This document shows positions 53,262-62,864 of a stretch of 64,000 nucleotides of DNA, piece after piece; the stretch's first letter is position 1; each line of letters opens with the position of its first letter. The stretch spans positions 1 to 64,000 of the IMG/VR virus record IMGVR_UViG_3300042356_000177; one strand, written 5' to 3'. This stretch comes from a virus. A model generated the notes under the pieces. It searched no databases. It was not told the DNA's origin and was given only the letters and a program-made list of their open reading frames with translations. Both the position numbers and the translations under genes were made by a program.

Positions 53262-56180
53262 TTATATTCTTTCAAGTTTGTATCCTAGTTTTCTTAAGTA
53301 AGCTTCTTGCTCTGGAGTTAAGTCTACTTCCTGGCCCATAGTCATACCTCCTAGTTTAGCCATGTTTAATTGGTCACCAGAAGAGTTATCATTCTTAGAA
53401 ATGGTATTTAACATTTCCATAATTTGCTCATCCGAGTATATATCTTTTAACTGGTTTAAAGGATGGAAACCTTCCTTTTCTTCAGTACCATAATTCATAT
53501 TTTGTAACATCTCATATATCTCAGGAGTTACTTCTTGCGTAAAGGGATCATATGTACCTGACTCTTTTGCCGTAGCTCTGATGGCATTAAGACGGGCCCT
53601 GACCTCAGTTGGCTCTGATACATAGTCTATCCAATCCTGTTCTTTTTGTAGATATCCTGAATCCTTGAGAATTAGTTGTTGCCAATCAGGAGAATAATCT
53701 TTCCACCTAGGAGTGTTATTAAGAGTTGGTGTAGCATTTTGAATATAATTTATATCAGCTTGAGGAATTAATCTATTTACACTTGTAGTGTAATCAGGTC
53801 TATCAATTGAATGACTTAGTTCATGACCCGATAAATCTGCTACACCCGCTCCATATGGAAGAATAACAATTTGTCCATTATTGCTCATTGAGAAACCCCC
53901 AGTACGGGGTTCATCTTCAGGTTGTTTTTCAAAAAGTAGATTTGGAATTGTATTAAAATTCTTTATTCTTTGTTCACCTATTTTAGATTCATCTTTGCTT
54001 ATAGAATTAGCTAACATTTTTTTATACATTGGAGAATTCATCCAACCTTCATGAAAACTTAGTCCTTTATCATAAAGTTGTTTTGCGTTAGCAACATCAT
54101 TACCTTGCATTTGAGAATCATCTGTTTCAAACCAGTAGTCAAATGTTGCTTTTTCCATAGAACTCCTAAGTTGTTTTTCAGACTTCTTAGGATCCATACC
54201 ACCTGCAACATTTGCTACATGTTGACTTTGTCTTTGATTTTCATAAGGGCTTAAATTATCCAATCTAGCAACTTGAAAGGGAGTTGCCTTAACTGCATTT
54301 TTGTTTAAGTTCTTTGTTCTTTCTCCTTTTGGATCTTTAATTGGTTCAAAATAAAAACCTGTGCTGCTATTTTTAATAAGCCACTTACCATCCTCTTTAA
54401 CATATATACTATTAGGTCTATCAGGATGGACATAGTAAGTATTACCATAGTTACCTTGAGTCACACCAAATGATTTACCATTCTGAGCTTTAACAAGCCC
54501 ACCTTTTTTATAACCTCTCATTGATTTTTGATCAAGAGGTACACGTTTGTAATTCTTACCACCTACATTTTCATAACCTACAATTACTTGTTTACGTCCT
54601 TTTATATAAGGTGTTCCATCAGAATAATATCCATAGTCTACTACTTCCTTGTAGATAGGTATTTTACTACTTATGTCTTCTGCCTCAATTGTTGTAGGCT
54701 TATTTACTGGCATACCTAAGTTCAATGGAGTAATCTCGTTAGCTGATGCAGGAATTCCAGAGTCAAGTGGTCTAACTTTTAATTCTGGTATAGGTTCTTG
54801 ATAAGTTACTTTAACTTTAGGTTTATCAAACATTGGGAAAGCATAATCTCCTCCTGCATAGCCACTTGGTTCCATTCTTATTCTTGATCTTGGACCAATA
54901 TAATCATCATCTGATGTAGAATTATCTCTTTTAAAAGTGTGTATAAAATTACCATAAACATCTTCAGGATAAGCACCTCTAGCAATAGTGTTCAAACCTT
55001 TATTTGAAGCATTGAATATTTGTAAGCTATCATTATAAGCCAATAGTCTTGGATCATTAAGAGAGCTAACAGTTATTCCTCTCTGAGCATGTATTAATCC
55101 TTGACCACCACACTTATGACATGTAGTAACATCATCACCACCATCTGCAGCATCCCATTTCCAACCACACTTTTTACATGTTACTTTCTTAGTAAGTAAA
55201 GCACCACCTGCTTTATAGTCATTCAACTCTTCTACTATGTACCCACCATCTTTATACTGCTGTATTTCTTCTGGTGTAAGTTCTGTTTCTATATAGTTCT
55301 CATTAGGTGTGTACTGGAATCTATTGATGTCAGGATTAAATGTAAGGTTGCTTGAGTTAGATCTATCACTAAGGTAATGGTCTTTTACTTCCATCCATGT
55401 AGTATCCCCGGGTTTCATTCCAGGTTTACCTGACTTAAGAAATACTCCTGTGTTAGGATTAACACTAAAGCCGTGGTACATTTGGTCATACTCATCAGGT
55501 TGCCACCATGGGTTTGTTTCTAATGCTTGATTAAAGTTCTGTGGTTTACCCAATGCATCCCACATACCATAATGGTCATAATCATTAGAGTTACCGTAAG
55601 TATAGTTTTCACCCGGTCTTCTATTTTCAGGAGCTGTATTAGAATAATCTAAGAACTGCTGATAGTCTTCCGGATCATTTTCAGTTCTTATTGGATTAAA
55701 TTCTCTTGGTGTTTCCTCTACTTCTGGTTCATTAGAAACATATGGGTTGTAGTTATACGGTGTTCCGCCTTCTTGATAATGTTTAGCCTTTGGATGATAG
55801 ATCTTTTTCTTCTTAGACTTAGGTTTCTTAAATAAAGGTGACTCATGAAACAGATAGTTAGTAGCTTCTAAGTCTCTTGAATACTTCTTAGATTTTAAGC
55901 CACCTCCTTTTTTCATCTGCGGATATTCATCTACATATTCTGCACCTTGAAACTTATAGTCTTGGCCAGGGTACATCATTTGCTGTTGACCATTAGAACC
56001 TACACCCAGTACAGGATAGTTTACTCCCTGCATAGTAATATCATTCCCCGGGATTCTCGTGTTCTGTCCAGGGTATTTCCATTGACCCATAGGGTCTAGT
56101 ATAATATCTTTTGGTTTAGATATACTCTTAGGAGCTTTAGAAGCTTTAGTATCTTTAGATAAGGAGCGCTTATTATACAT
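53262..56180 (-). CDS. Virion protein with zinc ribbon, KAQ/GGY peptides and HExxH domain (972 aa)
   Basis: A paralogue-like neighbour of the 1,274-residue protein. Residues 296-325 contain EEIQQYKDGGYIVEEL, close to the neighbour's module. It is followed by a zinc-ribbon pattern CKKC (335-338) and CHKC (354-357), then KAQ-type peptides at 364-368 (HAQRG) and 564-568 (KAQNG). A peptidase-like HELSH at 786-790 (DLSGHELSHSIDR) and a later YVSEPTEVRARL give a zincin-like arrangement. It ends with LTPEQEAYLRKLGYKLERI. The N-terminus is Lys/Gly/Pro-rich and probably flexible. The start overlaps the muzzle gene's stop at 56180. A structural or DNA-ejection peptidase role is possible but inferred. 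Confidence 0.75.
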   Translation of the reverse strand: MYNKRSLSKDTKASKAPKSISKPKDIILDPMGQWKYPGQNTRIPGNDITMQGVNYPVLGVGSNGQQQMMYPGQDYKFQGAEYVDEYPQMKKGGGLKSKKYSRDLEATNYLFHESPLFKKPKSKKKKIYHPKAKHYQEGGTPYNYNPYVSNEPEVEETPREFNPIRTENDPEDYQQFLDYSNTAPENRRPGENYTYGNSNDYDHYGMWDALGKPQNFNQALETNPWWQPDEYDQMYHGFSVNPNTGVFLKSGKPGMKPGDTTWMEVKDHYLSDRSNSSNLTFNPDINRFQYTPNENYIETELTPEEIQQYKDGGYIVEELNDYKAGGALLTKKVTCKKCGWKWDAADGGDDVTTCHKCGGQGLIHAQRGITVSSLNDPRLLAYNDSLQIFNASNKGLNTIARGAYPEDVYGNFIHTFKRDNSTSDDDYIGPRSRIRMEPSGYAGGDYAFPMFDKPKVKVTYQEPIPELKVRPLDSGIPASANEITPLNLGMPVNKPTTIEAEDISSKIPIYKEVVDYGYYSDGTPYIKGRKQVIVGYENVGGKNYKRVPLDQKSMRGYKKGGLVKAQNGKSFGVTQGNYGNTYYVHPDRPNSIYVKEDGKWLIKNSSTGFYFEPIKDPKGERTKNLNKNAVKATPFQVARLDNLSPYENQRQSQHVANVAGGMDPKKSEKQLRSSMEKATFDYWFETDDSQMQGNDVANAKQLYDKGLSFHEGWMNSPMYKKMLANSISKDESKIGEQRIKNFNTIPNLLFEKQPEDEPRTGGFSMSNNGQIVILPYGAGVADLSGHELSHSIDRPDYTTSVNRLIPQADINYIQNATPTLNNTPRWKDYSPDWQQLILKDSGYLQKEQDWIDYVSEPTEVRARLNAIRATAKESGTYDPFTQEVTPEIYEMLQNMNYGTEEKEGFHPLNQLKDIYSDEQIMEMLNTISKNDNSSGDQLNMAKLGGMTMGQEVDLTPEQEAYLRKLGYKLERI

Positions 56181-59100
56181 TATCTTGGTGATATTATGTT
56201 CTTACTGTTTACTATCTTGAGTACCATGTTCGTATTACCTGAGACAGATCTGGATAAATTTAAGAAATTAATATAATGTCTGAACTTTTTTCTTTGTAGT
56301 TCAGGCTTTAAGTAATCCAGATTTGCCGGATTTAATGACTTGATATATCCGTTAGGTTCTGTTAACCATAGGAACTCTTCAGTGTAGGGTCCTTGTAAAA
56401 CAGTAGTACCTGGAATAACTGGTCCTGTTGGAGGATAGTTAGATCCTGTAGGGAATTCACCACGGTCTCTTGTAATGTCCCAGAACTGATTAAATCTATA
56501 CTTGTTCTCTTCTTTAGAGAATAAGATATCTATAGAGTTAAGATTAACCTGTGGATACTGCAGACTTAGTGTCACATTGTTCTTAGGGAAGATATTAAGA
56601 TTAAGATATCCTGAAACTTGTTCTGCATTAAATACTACGGCTCCGTCAAAGTTAAAGTCAAGTACCTGAAACTGGTCAACACAGTTATAGTCAGAACGTT
56701 TATAGCATTCTAAAATATATTCTATACTTCTCTTAGTAACTACAGTCTGTCCTGTAATAATAGGAAACTCTATTTCAAAAGGTTTGTCCTCCCCATAGTA
56801 TGTACAGTATGATGTACATGATTGATTATGTGTCCACAAGGTTCCCTTCTGCGTACTTAAAAAGTTTGTCTTTGTTGGTATAAGTAAATCCGGGTGCCAG
56901 TCATGGAATGAAATAAAGAACTGAGACTTTGGATCATAACTTACTGTCCAAGATGCATCATCAAAGAAATCAGGGTGACCCACTTGAATTGGAACCTTAC
57001 CTATTCTAAATGTATTAAACAGTTCATCATATGTTATCTGACCTCTAAACTGCTCTTTAAGTCTGTAATCTTTCTTACAGAAATAGACAATAGAGTTTTG
57101 ACTGTCATAGATTGATTGACATCCTATTCCGGCTACCGGATTGTTTAGATGCGGATAGTCTGGAAAGTCTTCTGTAAGCTTGTAAGGCATGAAAATAGTA
57201 AACCACCACTTAAGACCATTCTGTGATATCTCATTCAATCCATCAGCATAAGTAAAGACCTTACCTTGGTTTTGTGACATATAGAATAAACCGGCTGGTG
57301 TGGATATTACACTTCTGCTACTTTGTGATGAACCATACTCATATGGTTTATCCGCTATTACAATAGCCTGTGGTGTTTGTGCAAACACTACACCGTCTCC
57401 CAAAGTTACTTTAGTACCAGACATTGTTTCAAGTTGATCATTACCCTGGAATACTAATGGGCTAGAGTTCTTAAATGTTATGAAGACACCCGTCTTTGCA
57501 AAGTTCTTTACTCCTGATATATTATCGGTGAAATCCTTATAGTTATTAGTAAGGAATAATGACCATGTATCTATTGAAGCCTCCTCATTCTGTGGTAAAG
57601 AATACAAGATTCTATTTGGATAATAGGTGTAGCAAAGCTTAGCTACTGCTGGGTTGTAATACCTTGACTGTAAGTTACCCTGTGAGAAGTACTGAGTAAA
57701 TAGTTTTGATATACTCAATGAGTAATCATATCTATAGTAGTTACCTCTCTGAATAATATCAGGGTTCATGTTAAATAAAGTCTTTAGATCCGTAAACTCA
57801 TATGGATTGTAAAACTTCTGCCACTGTTCATCCCCTGCTATTCTAAAGTCTACTATTACATCACTCTCAACAAAGAAGTCTCTGACAGATGAAGTAGCTA
57901 AATAGAAGTAAGATTCTTTTACTCCGCATATACCTGGTGTATCTCCAGAGTTGTCATTAGAATAATTGTATCCCTGTGGTGGAAGTAAACCTGCCAACCA
58001 TGCTGTTGTTGCTGGTGGAGCATGATCTAAATTATAGAAGCCTCTTGGTAAGACTCCAGTACCCGGCATAATACCATTGACGTTAGTAAGCCATGTAGTA
58101 GGATCTGTAAACAAAGTACTTACTTCATACCGTGCAGAGTTCATCCAGAATCTAGGTTCAGGAAGCATCTGACGGTTTAAATAATTAAACTCTACACCAT
58201 CTGGCTGGCCATACAACCAATCATAGAAGAAGAACATTGTGTTCTTTTCTGTGTATCTATTGATATAAGTATCACCATTGAACAAAGATATAGTAGGAGG
58301 CAGTACTTTTAATTTAAGCTGGTATTGGAAAGGTTCATTATAGTAATTGTATCCTGTACAGAAAGTACTAGTTACAGTAATATCTACATCTGGAATATCT
58401 TGTTCACAAGGTGTAATTGGGATTAACTTAATTGAATCTAGTTGACCATACTGGTTTTGAATTCTATACTTTAATCCTGCATAGTGACTTGCTATATTTG
58501 TATTAAAACTTTCATTATTATGTTTGTCATCAAATAGGTTTCCACCTGCCGGTAAGGATGGTGCAGGAGCCAATTGATTATTAATTGCAGTTCCTATAGT
58601 TACTAAAGATGTATCTGCATAACCTGACACAGAAGTTGAGTCAGTAATATAATCAGGGCCCGTATCATTGTCATCACCATCTACTGTACGTATTACAAAA
58701 GTTGTTTGTCTTTTAAGGTTGTTGATTCTATAATACTTCTGTTCCCCGTCAAAATACGGTTTTGCATCCTGAATTGAATCCTTTAAGTAAAATGAATCTT
58801 CTATTTTAAAACGGAAATCTGAGTTACAAGCTTGGGCTACAAAAGTATCATAGAACCCATGCGCCTGTAGTTGCAGAGCATATTGTCTAAATGGAAGTAG
58901 TGCATAGATAATATCTAATGTAATACTAGCCCCTTCAGAGAAATAATACAACAAAGGATTTAATACACCTACTAGAGATAAAGCTGTTTGTAAAGGTGAA
59001 CCTTTGAAGTACTGAAACTTTGATACATCTGAAGTTTGACTTGGTGGCGTATAGTAACCTCCACGGAAAAAACCGCCCTCATCATTAAAGTTATCGTAGA

Positions 59101-61822
59101 TATCTGACAAGGATGTACCATCAGGATCAAATGCTTCATCCCATGAGCCTCCATCATTCCAGTAATTAGACCAAGCCTCATTATAAACTGCTAATGGCCC
59201 TGATGCTGGAGTAGGTGGGTTTGCAGTAGGATCACCTTCTGTCCCTACAAAGTCATCAGTATTATCATCTGTACCATTCTCTGTGTATTCATCTTCTTCA
59301 GTAACTCCAGCATTACCTTCTAAGTCTGACCAGTCACCACTACCAGATCCAGTTTGTGAACCAAATATAGGACTCCAGGCACCAAAGAAGTTAAAGCTCA
59401 TGTCACCACTACCTCCTCCAATTTCTTCTTGTTCATAGTCTGGTCCAAACTTTCTTGTGTATCCAGGTCCAGAATTTGTTGTATGTCTTTGACCAAGTAA
59501 AGATATGAGAGCTTCCACAGCACCACCCATAAATGATAGATAAGCAGCATAGTTACTTATAAGTTTATTCTGTGGATGTTTCTCAGGTTGTACAAAACTC
59601 TGTGTAGCAGTGCCTCTGATATTACCGTATATCTTTAACTCTGGAGTAGATATATAAGGATTCTTAAAGTTAGTATCTGGTGAATGAAACGTCATGATGT
59701 TTTTAGGCATATCATTCAGTTTCACATTCACGCGTTCACCTTCATCATCCACTACTCTTATGTAAGGATCATTAATCTGGTTACCCGGATTAAGTACTCC
59801 ATATTCCTGGCTATTCTGTGGATTTGGAGGTTTGATTGTATTAAATGGATGGTTAGGATAAAGACCTCTTCTTCTACTTGAGTTGTTTGTATCCTGTCCA
59901 TTAATGTTATAAGGGCGCATGTTATTCAACATTCCCTTAGCTACTATACTTTTGTTACCTTCTCTTGAACCTCTTAAGATTTCATACCCTACAATATTGG
60001 GGATGTCTTGACCATTATTATCTTTTGGGCAAATGATACCATTAAACTCTACACCCATGATTCTGATGTAGGTATCCCCGTTTGATGTATTCTTTCTAAA
60101 GTGAGAAAGTGCTGCCGCTTGTCCAGCATTACCTACACCTGTATCTGGAAACTTGTGATGTCTGATTGGTTTACCACATAGATCATAGTCTATATTAGTT
60201 TCATTTGTCCAGCAATGTACAGTTGAGTTCCAGATATTAGGTTGTTTGTCAGGATATCTTTCAGTAGATTCCCAATAACCCATTTGACCTCTTGCAACAA
60301 CTTGACCACCGTCTGGTAAAAACTCAGCTCCTGGTCCAAATGCTGGAGGTTGTGATGTTATTGAAGCTGTGTTATATACTTCAAAGATTCTTTCAGGATC
60401 AAACAAAGTATTTGGTCCTGTGGCAAGATCTGTCTCAGCCACTTCTTGTCCAGTACATGGAACAATATAATCTTTTTTTGGCGCTCTACCTGGAATATGA
60501 TATGCTGCAGATTTATCTCCGGTGTTATAGACCCATCTAATAAAGAATGCATATACCTCATCGCGTAAGTAACTTGGCTTGTATCCTCCTTTAGTATAAT
60601 AGTCAGAGGGATATTCTACAGATACCCAATTAGTTTTAATCAGGTTAGCTAACGGCTGGTAGTTAAAATCAAACTTTGTAGTAGGTCCTACTTTTAATAA
60701 GTAATTGTTTACTTCAAGGATTTGATCTGATGTTTCATATACCGGTGTTTGTATAGGTAACTGCTCAAGCGGGTATGCTGGAATATCTTCTTTGATTTGA
60801 TCTAAATAGATCTTTGTAGTACTAGTAGAATATATACCTACCTGTTTTGCAACAGCAGCTTGATTCACTGTAGCTACTATGATTAGTATGAACTCATCAA
60901 AGTGTACTTGATCTGCTTGTATGTCAATCTCTAGGGCACCTGTAGTTTCATTGTTATACCAAATTGGCTGTACGTTGCTGGGTGAGAAGAAGTCTGTTAC
61001 TTTAGTTCCTTGAATAGCATAGGCTATTAAAGCCATGTAAGAACCATTTCTTAAATTACCTCCAGCTTTTCCTGGGGATACTTGTATACAAGGTGTCTGC
61101 ATTAGACGTGATAGTCTAAGCTCATCACAGTCTAATGCAGAAGTATCTACACATGTAATACAATCATAAAGTCCTGGGCAGCCTATAGGCCATACATCAG
61201 GTTCTGTTTGTTGACAACCATTATCTGTATGGCATAGTTGTTTCCATGCAACACCAGGCCATTGAATTGTGCTTGGTCCATTAGAGTATTGATTATTACC
61301 TACCCATTGATAGTCATTAGTTGGCCAAGTTTGTGGGTCACCAATATTCATATAGCGGTCTGGATTTTTTCCATCCGCCCAATACACTTGCCAAGAACAA
61401 TCATTTACTTTTCTTGCTGCTCCCGTAATCAAGTTCCATTTGCTAAATGCTAAACAAGTGTCTTGTACAATTATTCTATAATTACAACTTGATTCTTCAA
61501 GTAAACCAATCTCACATCCCGTTATAAGGTTAGAGGCTTCACTCTGATAAACTACAGTAAATAGAATCCACTTATCACTAAATAAATGTATAGTACCTAT
61601 GATGTACTTAATTCCTGTTAATGTAGCACCTGCTTCTGTACAATAAACATTTCCGGGTTCATTAGATAAACTGCCGGCATCACCTTCTCTTGTGTTGTTA
61701 GTAGCGTTACGCGCATGCGTCCACATACCTTCTGCTACAAATGACGGATCAAGATCTTTATTGAGACCTTTAACAAAAGTGTTTAATTGATTCTGATCAA
61801 TACCTTGTGATTCTTTAGCCAT
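56180..61822 (-). CDS. Muzzle/stabilization-type tail protein of crAss-like phages (1,880 aa)
   Basis: The N-terminal TFVKGLNKDLDPSFVAEG matches the 'stabilization protein' start known from crAss-like phages (a variant of VKGMNKDLHPS), and later parts (VGYEILRGSREGNKSIVAKG, RGQITYDELFNTFRIGK, SFHDWHPD) agree with what I recall of that family. In crAss001 the corresponding protein forms the muzzle at the tail tip. The first 240 residues are rich in Cys (CHTDNGC, GCPGLYDCITC). An acidic, Gly/Ser-rich linker (about 807-927) divides the chain into two halves. It lies next to two ring-type proteins as in known genomes. A tail-tip role is well supported by synteny; structural details are inferred. 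Confidence 0.82.
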   Translation of the reverse strand: MAKESQGIDQNQLNTFVKGLNKDLDPSFVAEGMWTHARNATNNTREGDAGSLSNEPGNVYCTEAGATLTGIKYIIGTIHLFSDKWILFTVVYQSEASNLITGCEIGLLEESSCNYRIIVQDTCLAFSKWNLITGAARKVNDCSWQVYWADGKNPDRYMNIGDPQTWPTNDYQWVGNNQYSNGPSTIQWPGVAWKQLCHTDNGCQQTEPDVWPIGCPGLYDCITCVDTSALDCDELRLSRLMQTPCIQVSPGKAGGNLRNGSYMALIAYAIQGTKVTDFFSPSNVQPIWYNNETTGALEIDIQADQVHFDEFILIIVATVNQAAVAKQVGIYSTSTTKIYLDQIKEDIPAYPLEQLPIQTPVYETSDQILEVNNYLLKVGPTTKFDFNYQPLANLIKTNWVSVEYPSDYYTKGGYKPSYLRDEVYAFFIRWVYNTGDKSAAYHIPGRAPKKDYIVPCTGQEVAETDLATGPNTLFDPERIFEVYNTASITSQPPAFGPGAEFLPDGGQVVARGQMGYWESTERYPDKQPNIWNSTVHCWTNETNIDYDLCGKPIRHHKFPDTGVGNAGQAAALSHFRKNTSNGDTYIRIMGVEFNGIICPKDNNGQDIPNIVGYEILRGSREGNKSIVAKGMLNNMRPYNINGQDTNNSSRRRGLYPNHPFNTIKPPNPQNSQEYGVLNPGNQINDPYIRVVDDEGERVNVKLNDMPKNIMTFHSPDTNFKNPYISTPELKIYGNIRGTATQSFVQPEKHPQNKLISNYAAYLSFMGGAVEALISLLGQRHTTNSGPGYTRKFGPDYEQEEIGGGSGDMSFNFFGAWSPIFGSQTGSGSGDWSDLEGNAGVTEEDEYTENGTDDNTDDFVGTEGDPTANPPTPASGPLAVYNEAWSNYWNDGGSWDEAFDPDGTSLSDIYDNFNDEGGFFRGGYYTPPSQTSDVSKFQYFKGSPLQTALSLVGVLNPLLYYFSEGASITLDIIYALLPFRQYALQLQAHGFYDTFVAQACNSDFRFKIEDSFYLKDSIQDAKPYFDGEQKYYRINNLKRQTTFVIRTVDGDDNDTGPDYITDSTSVSGYADTSLVTIGTAINNQLAPAPSLPAGGNLFDDKHNNESFNTNIASHYAGLKYRIQNQYGQLDSIKLIPITPCEQDIPDVDITVTSTFCTGYNYYNEPFQYQLKLKVLPPTISLFNGDTYINRYTEKNTMFFFYDWLYGQPDGVEFNYLNRQMLPEPRFWMNSARYEVSTLFTDPTTWLTNVNGIMPGTGVLPRGFYNLDHAPPATTAWLAGLLPPQGYNYSNDNSGDTPGICGVKESYFYLATSSVRDFFVESDVIVDFRIAGDEQWQKFYNPYEFTDLKTLFNMNPDIIQRGNYYRYDYSLSISKLFTQYFSQGNLQSRYYNPAVAKLCYTYYPNRILYSLPQNEEASIDTWSLFLTNNYKDFTDNISGVKNFAKTGVFITFKNSSPLVFQGNDQLETMSGTKVTLGDGVVFAQTPQAIVIADKPYEYGSSQSSRSVISTPAGLFYMSQNQGKVFTYADGLNEISQNGLKWWFTIFMPYKLTEDFPDYPHLNNPVAGIGCQSIYDSQNSIVYFCKKDYRLKEQFRGQITYDELFNTFRIGKVPIQVGHPDFFDDASWTVSYDPKSQFFISFHDWHPDLLIPTKTNFLSTQKGTLWTHNQSCTSYCTYYGEDKPFEIEFPIITGQTVVTKRSIEYILECYKRSDYNCVDQFQVLDFNFDGAVVFNAEQVSGYLNLNIFPKNNVTLSLQYPQVNLNSIDILFSKEENKYRFNQFWDITRDRGEFPTGSNYPPTGPVIPGTTVLQGPYTEEFLWLTEPNGYIKSLNPANLDYLKPELQRKKFRHYINFLNLSRSVSGNTNMVLKIVNSKNIISPR

Positions 61823-61823
61823 A

Positions 61824-62864
61824 TCATATTACTCTTGATCCTGTATAATATCTAAAATAAGCTGGGTCAATAGGATGACTCTTAAACATGTCATAGTACT
61901 TACCATATTGTGCTTTACGGTTAGCCCACCACAGCCTTTTCATTTCTTCAAAGTTTGGAGTATTCACTAAAGTAAGCGCTTGATTTCTTGCTGCCCTTAC
62001 TCTAGGCTCTATAAGCTGAATTCTTTGTGACACATCTTCACCATTCATGAAGAGGTTCTCTAGTATTCTTTGTTTCAAAGCATACTCATAGTAATCATTA
62101 AGAAGATCATGATCTGGAACCATTAAGTTACCATCATCATCTTCCATCTGGCCTTGAAAGTTTAGATATACTTTCCCTGTTTGAAATGTAGTGAATAGAA
62201 AACCATTTTTAAGCCAACCTTCATTTGGAGCATTCCAGTAAAGATTAGGACACTGACAATCTATATTCTGACTAGGCTTCATTCTTAAAGGGATAAGCAC
62301 CCTAAATGTACGAGTTACTCCAGGCTTTACAACTTGGATTAACTCATACTGGTCACCTTTACAGTTCATAAACACGCGTGGTCTTATACATGTATTACCA
62401 AAAGGACTATTAGGGTCATACTCTCCCGGAAGATAATTGTCTGGTGGTCTTACGGCACCAGAACAAGCCGCTGTATGATTACAGGGATTAGCATTACAAG
62501 TAGAACAGTTTACTGTAGGTGCTGCACAAACATCAGGATTTGCAGGAACCTCTCTGTAAGGAACCTCTTGAATGTTAGTTCCGCCCATATCATTGCCTAC
62601 AGCAACTGAATATTCTCCACACACTAATGCATAATTAAATGTATAGAAGTCATCTGGTAGTTTTACTTTACCATGTTCTACATCTAATATCACTTCTTTG
62701 GTTTGATTGATTCTTAAGCCCAAATCATAGTTAAGTCTTCTAGCAACTTTAATAAGGGTTTGCGGATCAATCATGTTCTCCAATGAGAATACCTGAAAGT
62801 CTACAAGAACATCATTGAGTAACTCATCAAATGTTCTGTATTTGAATGTGTAGTTAAAGTCCAT
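61824..62864 (-). CDS. Neck/tail ring-type structural protein (346 aa)
   Basis: Located just upstream (in transcription order) of the muzzle protein, as ring proteins are in crAss-like genomes. The start MDFNYTFKYRTFDELLNDVL and DPQTLIKVARRLNYDLGLRI look helical, then the chain becomes beta-rich. Residues about 111-136 carry a striking Cys cluster (VCAAPTVNCSTCNANPCN, followed by HTAAC) and IDCQC later; the Cys count is unusual for a phage neck protein. A Zn site or disulfides are possible. It shares its first base with the stop of the 223-residue gene. Naming it ring protein 1 or 2 would be guesswork. Confidence 0.7.
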   Translation of the reverse strand: MDFNYTFKYRTFDELLNDVLVDFQVFSLENMIDPQTLIKVARRLNYDLGLRINQTKEVILDVEHGKVKLPDDFYTFNYALVCGEYSVAVGNDMGGTNIQEVPYREVPANPDVCAAPTVNCSTCNANPCNHTAACSGAVRPPDNYLPGEYDPNSPFGNTCIRPRVFMNCKGDQYELIQVVKPGVTRTFRVLIPLRMKPSQNIDCQCPNLYWNAPNEGWLKNGFLFTTFQTGKVYLNFQGQMEDDDGNLMVPDHDLLNDYYEYALKQRILENLFMNGEDVSQRIQLIEPRVRAARNQALTLVNTPNFEEMKRLWWANRKAQYGKYYDMFKSHPIDPAYFRYYTGSRVI

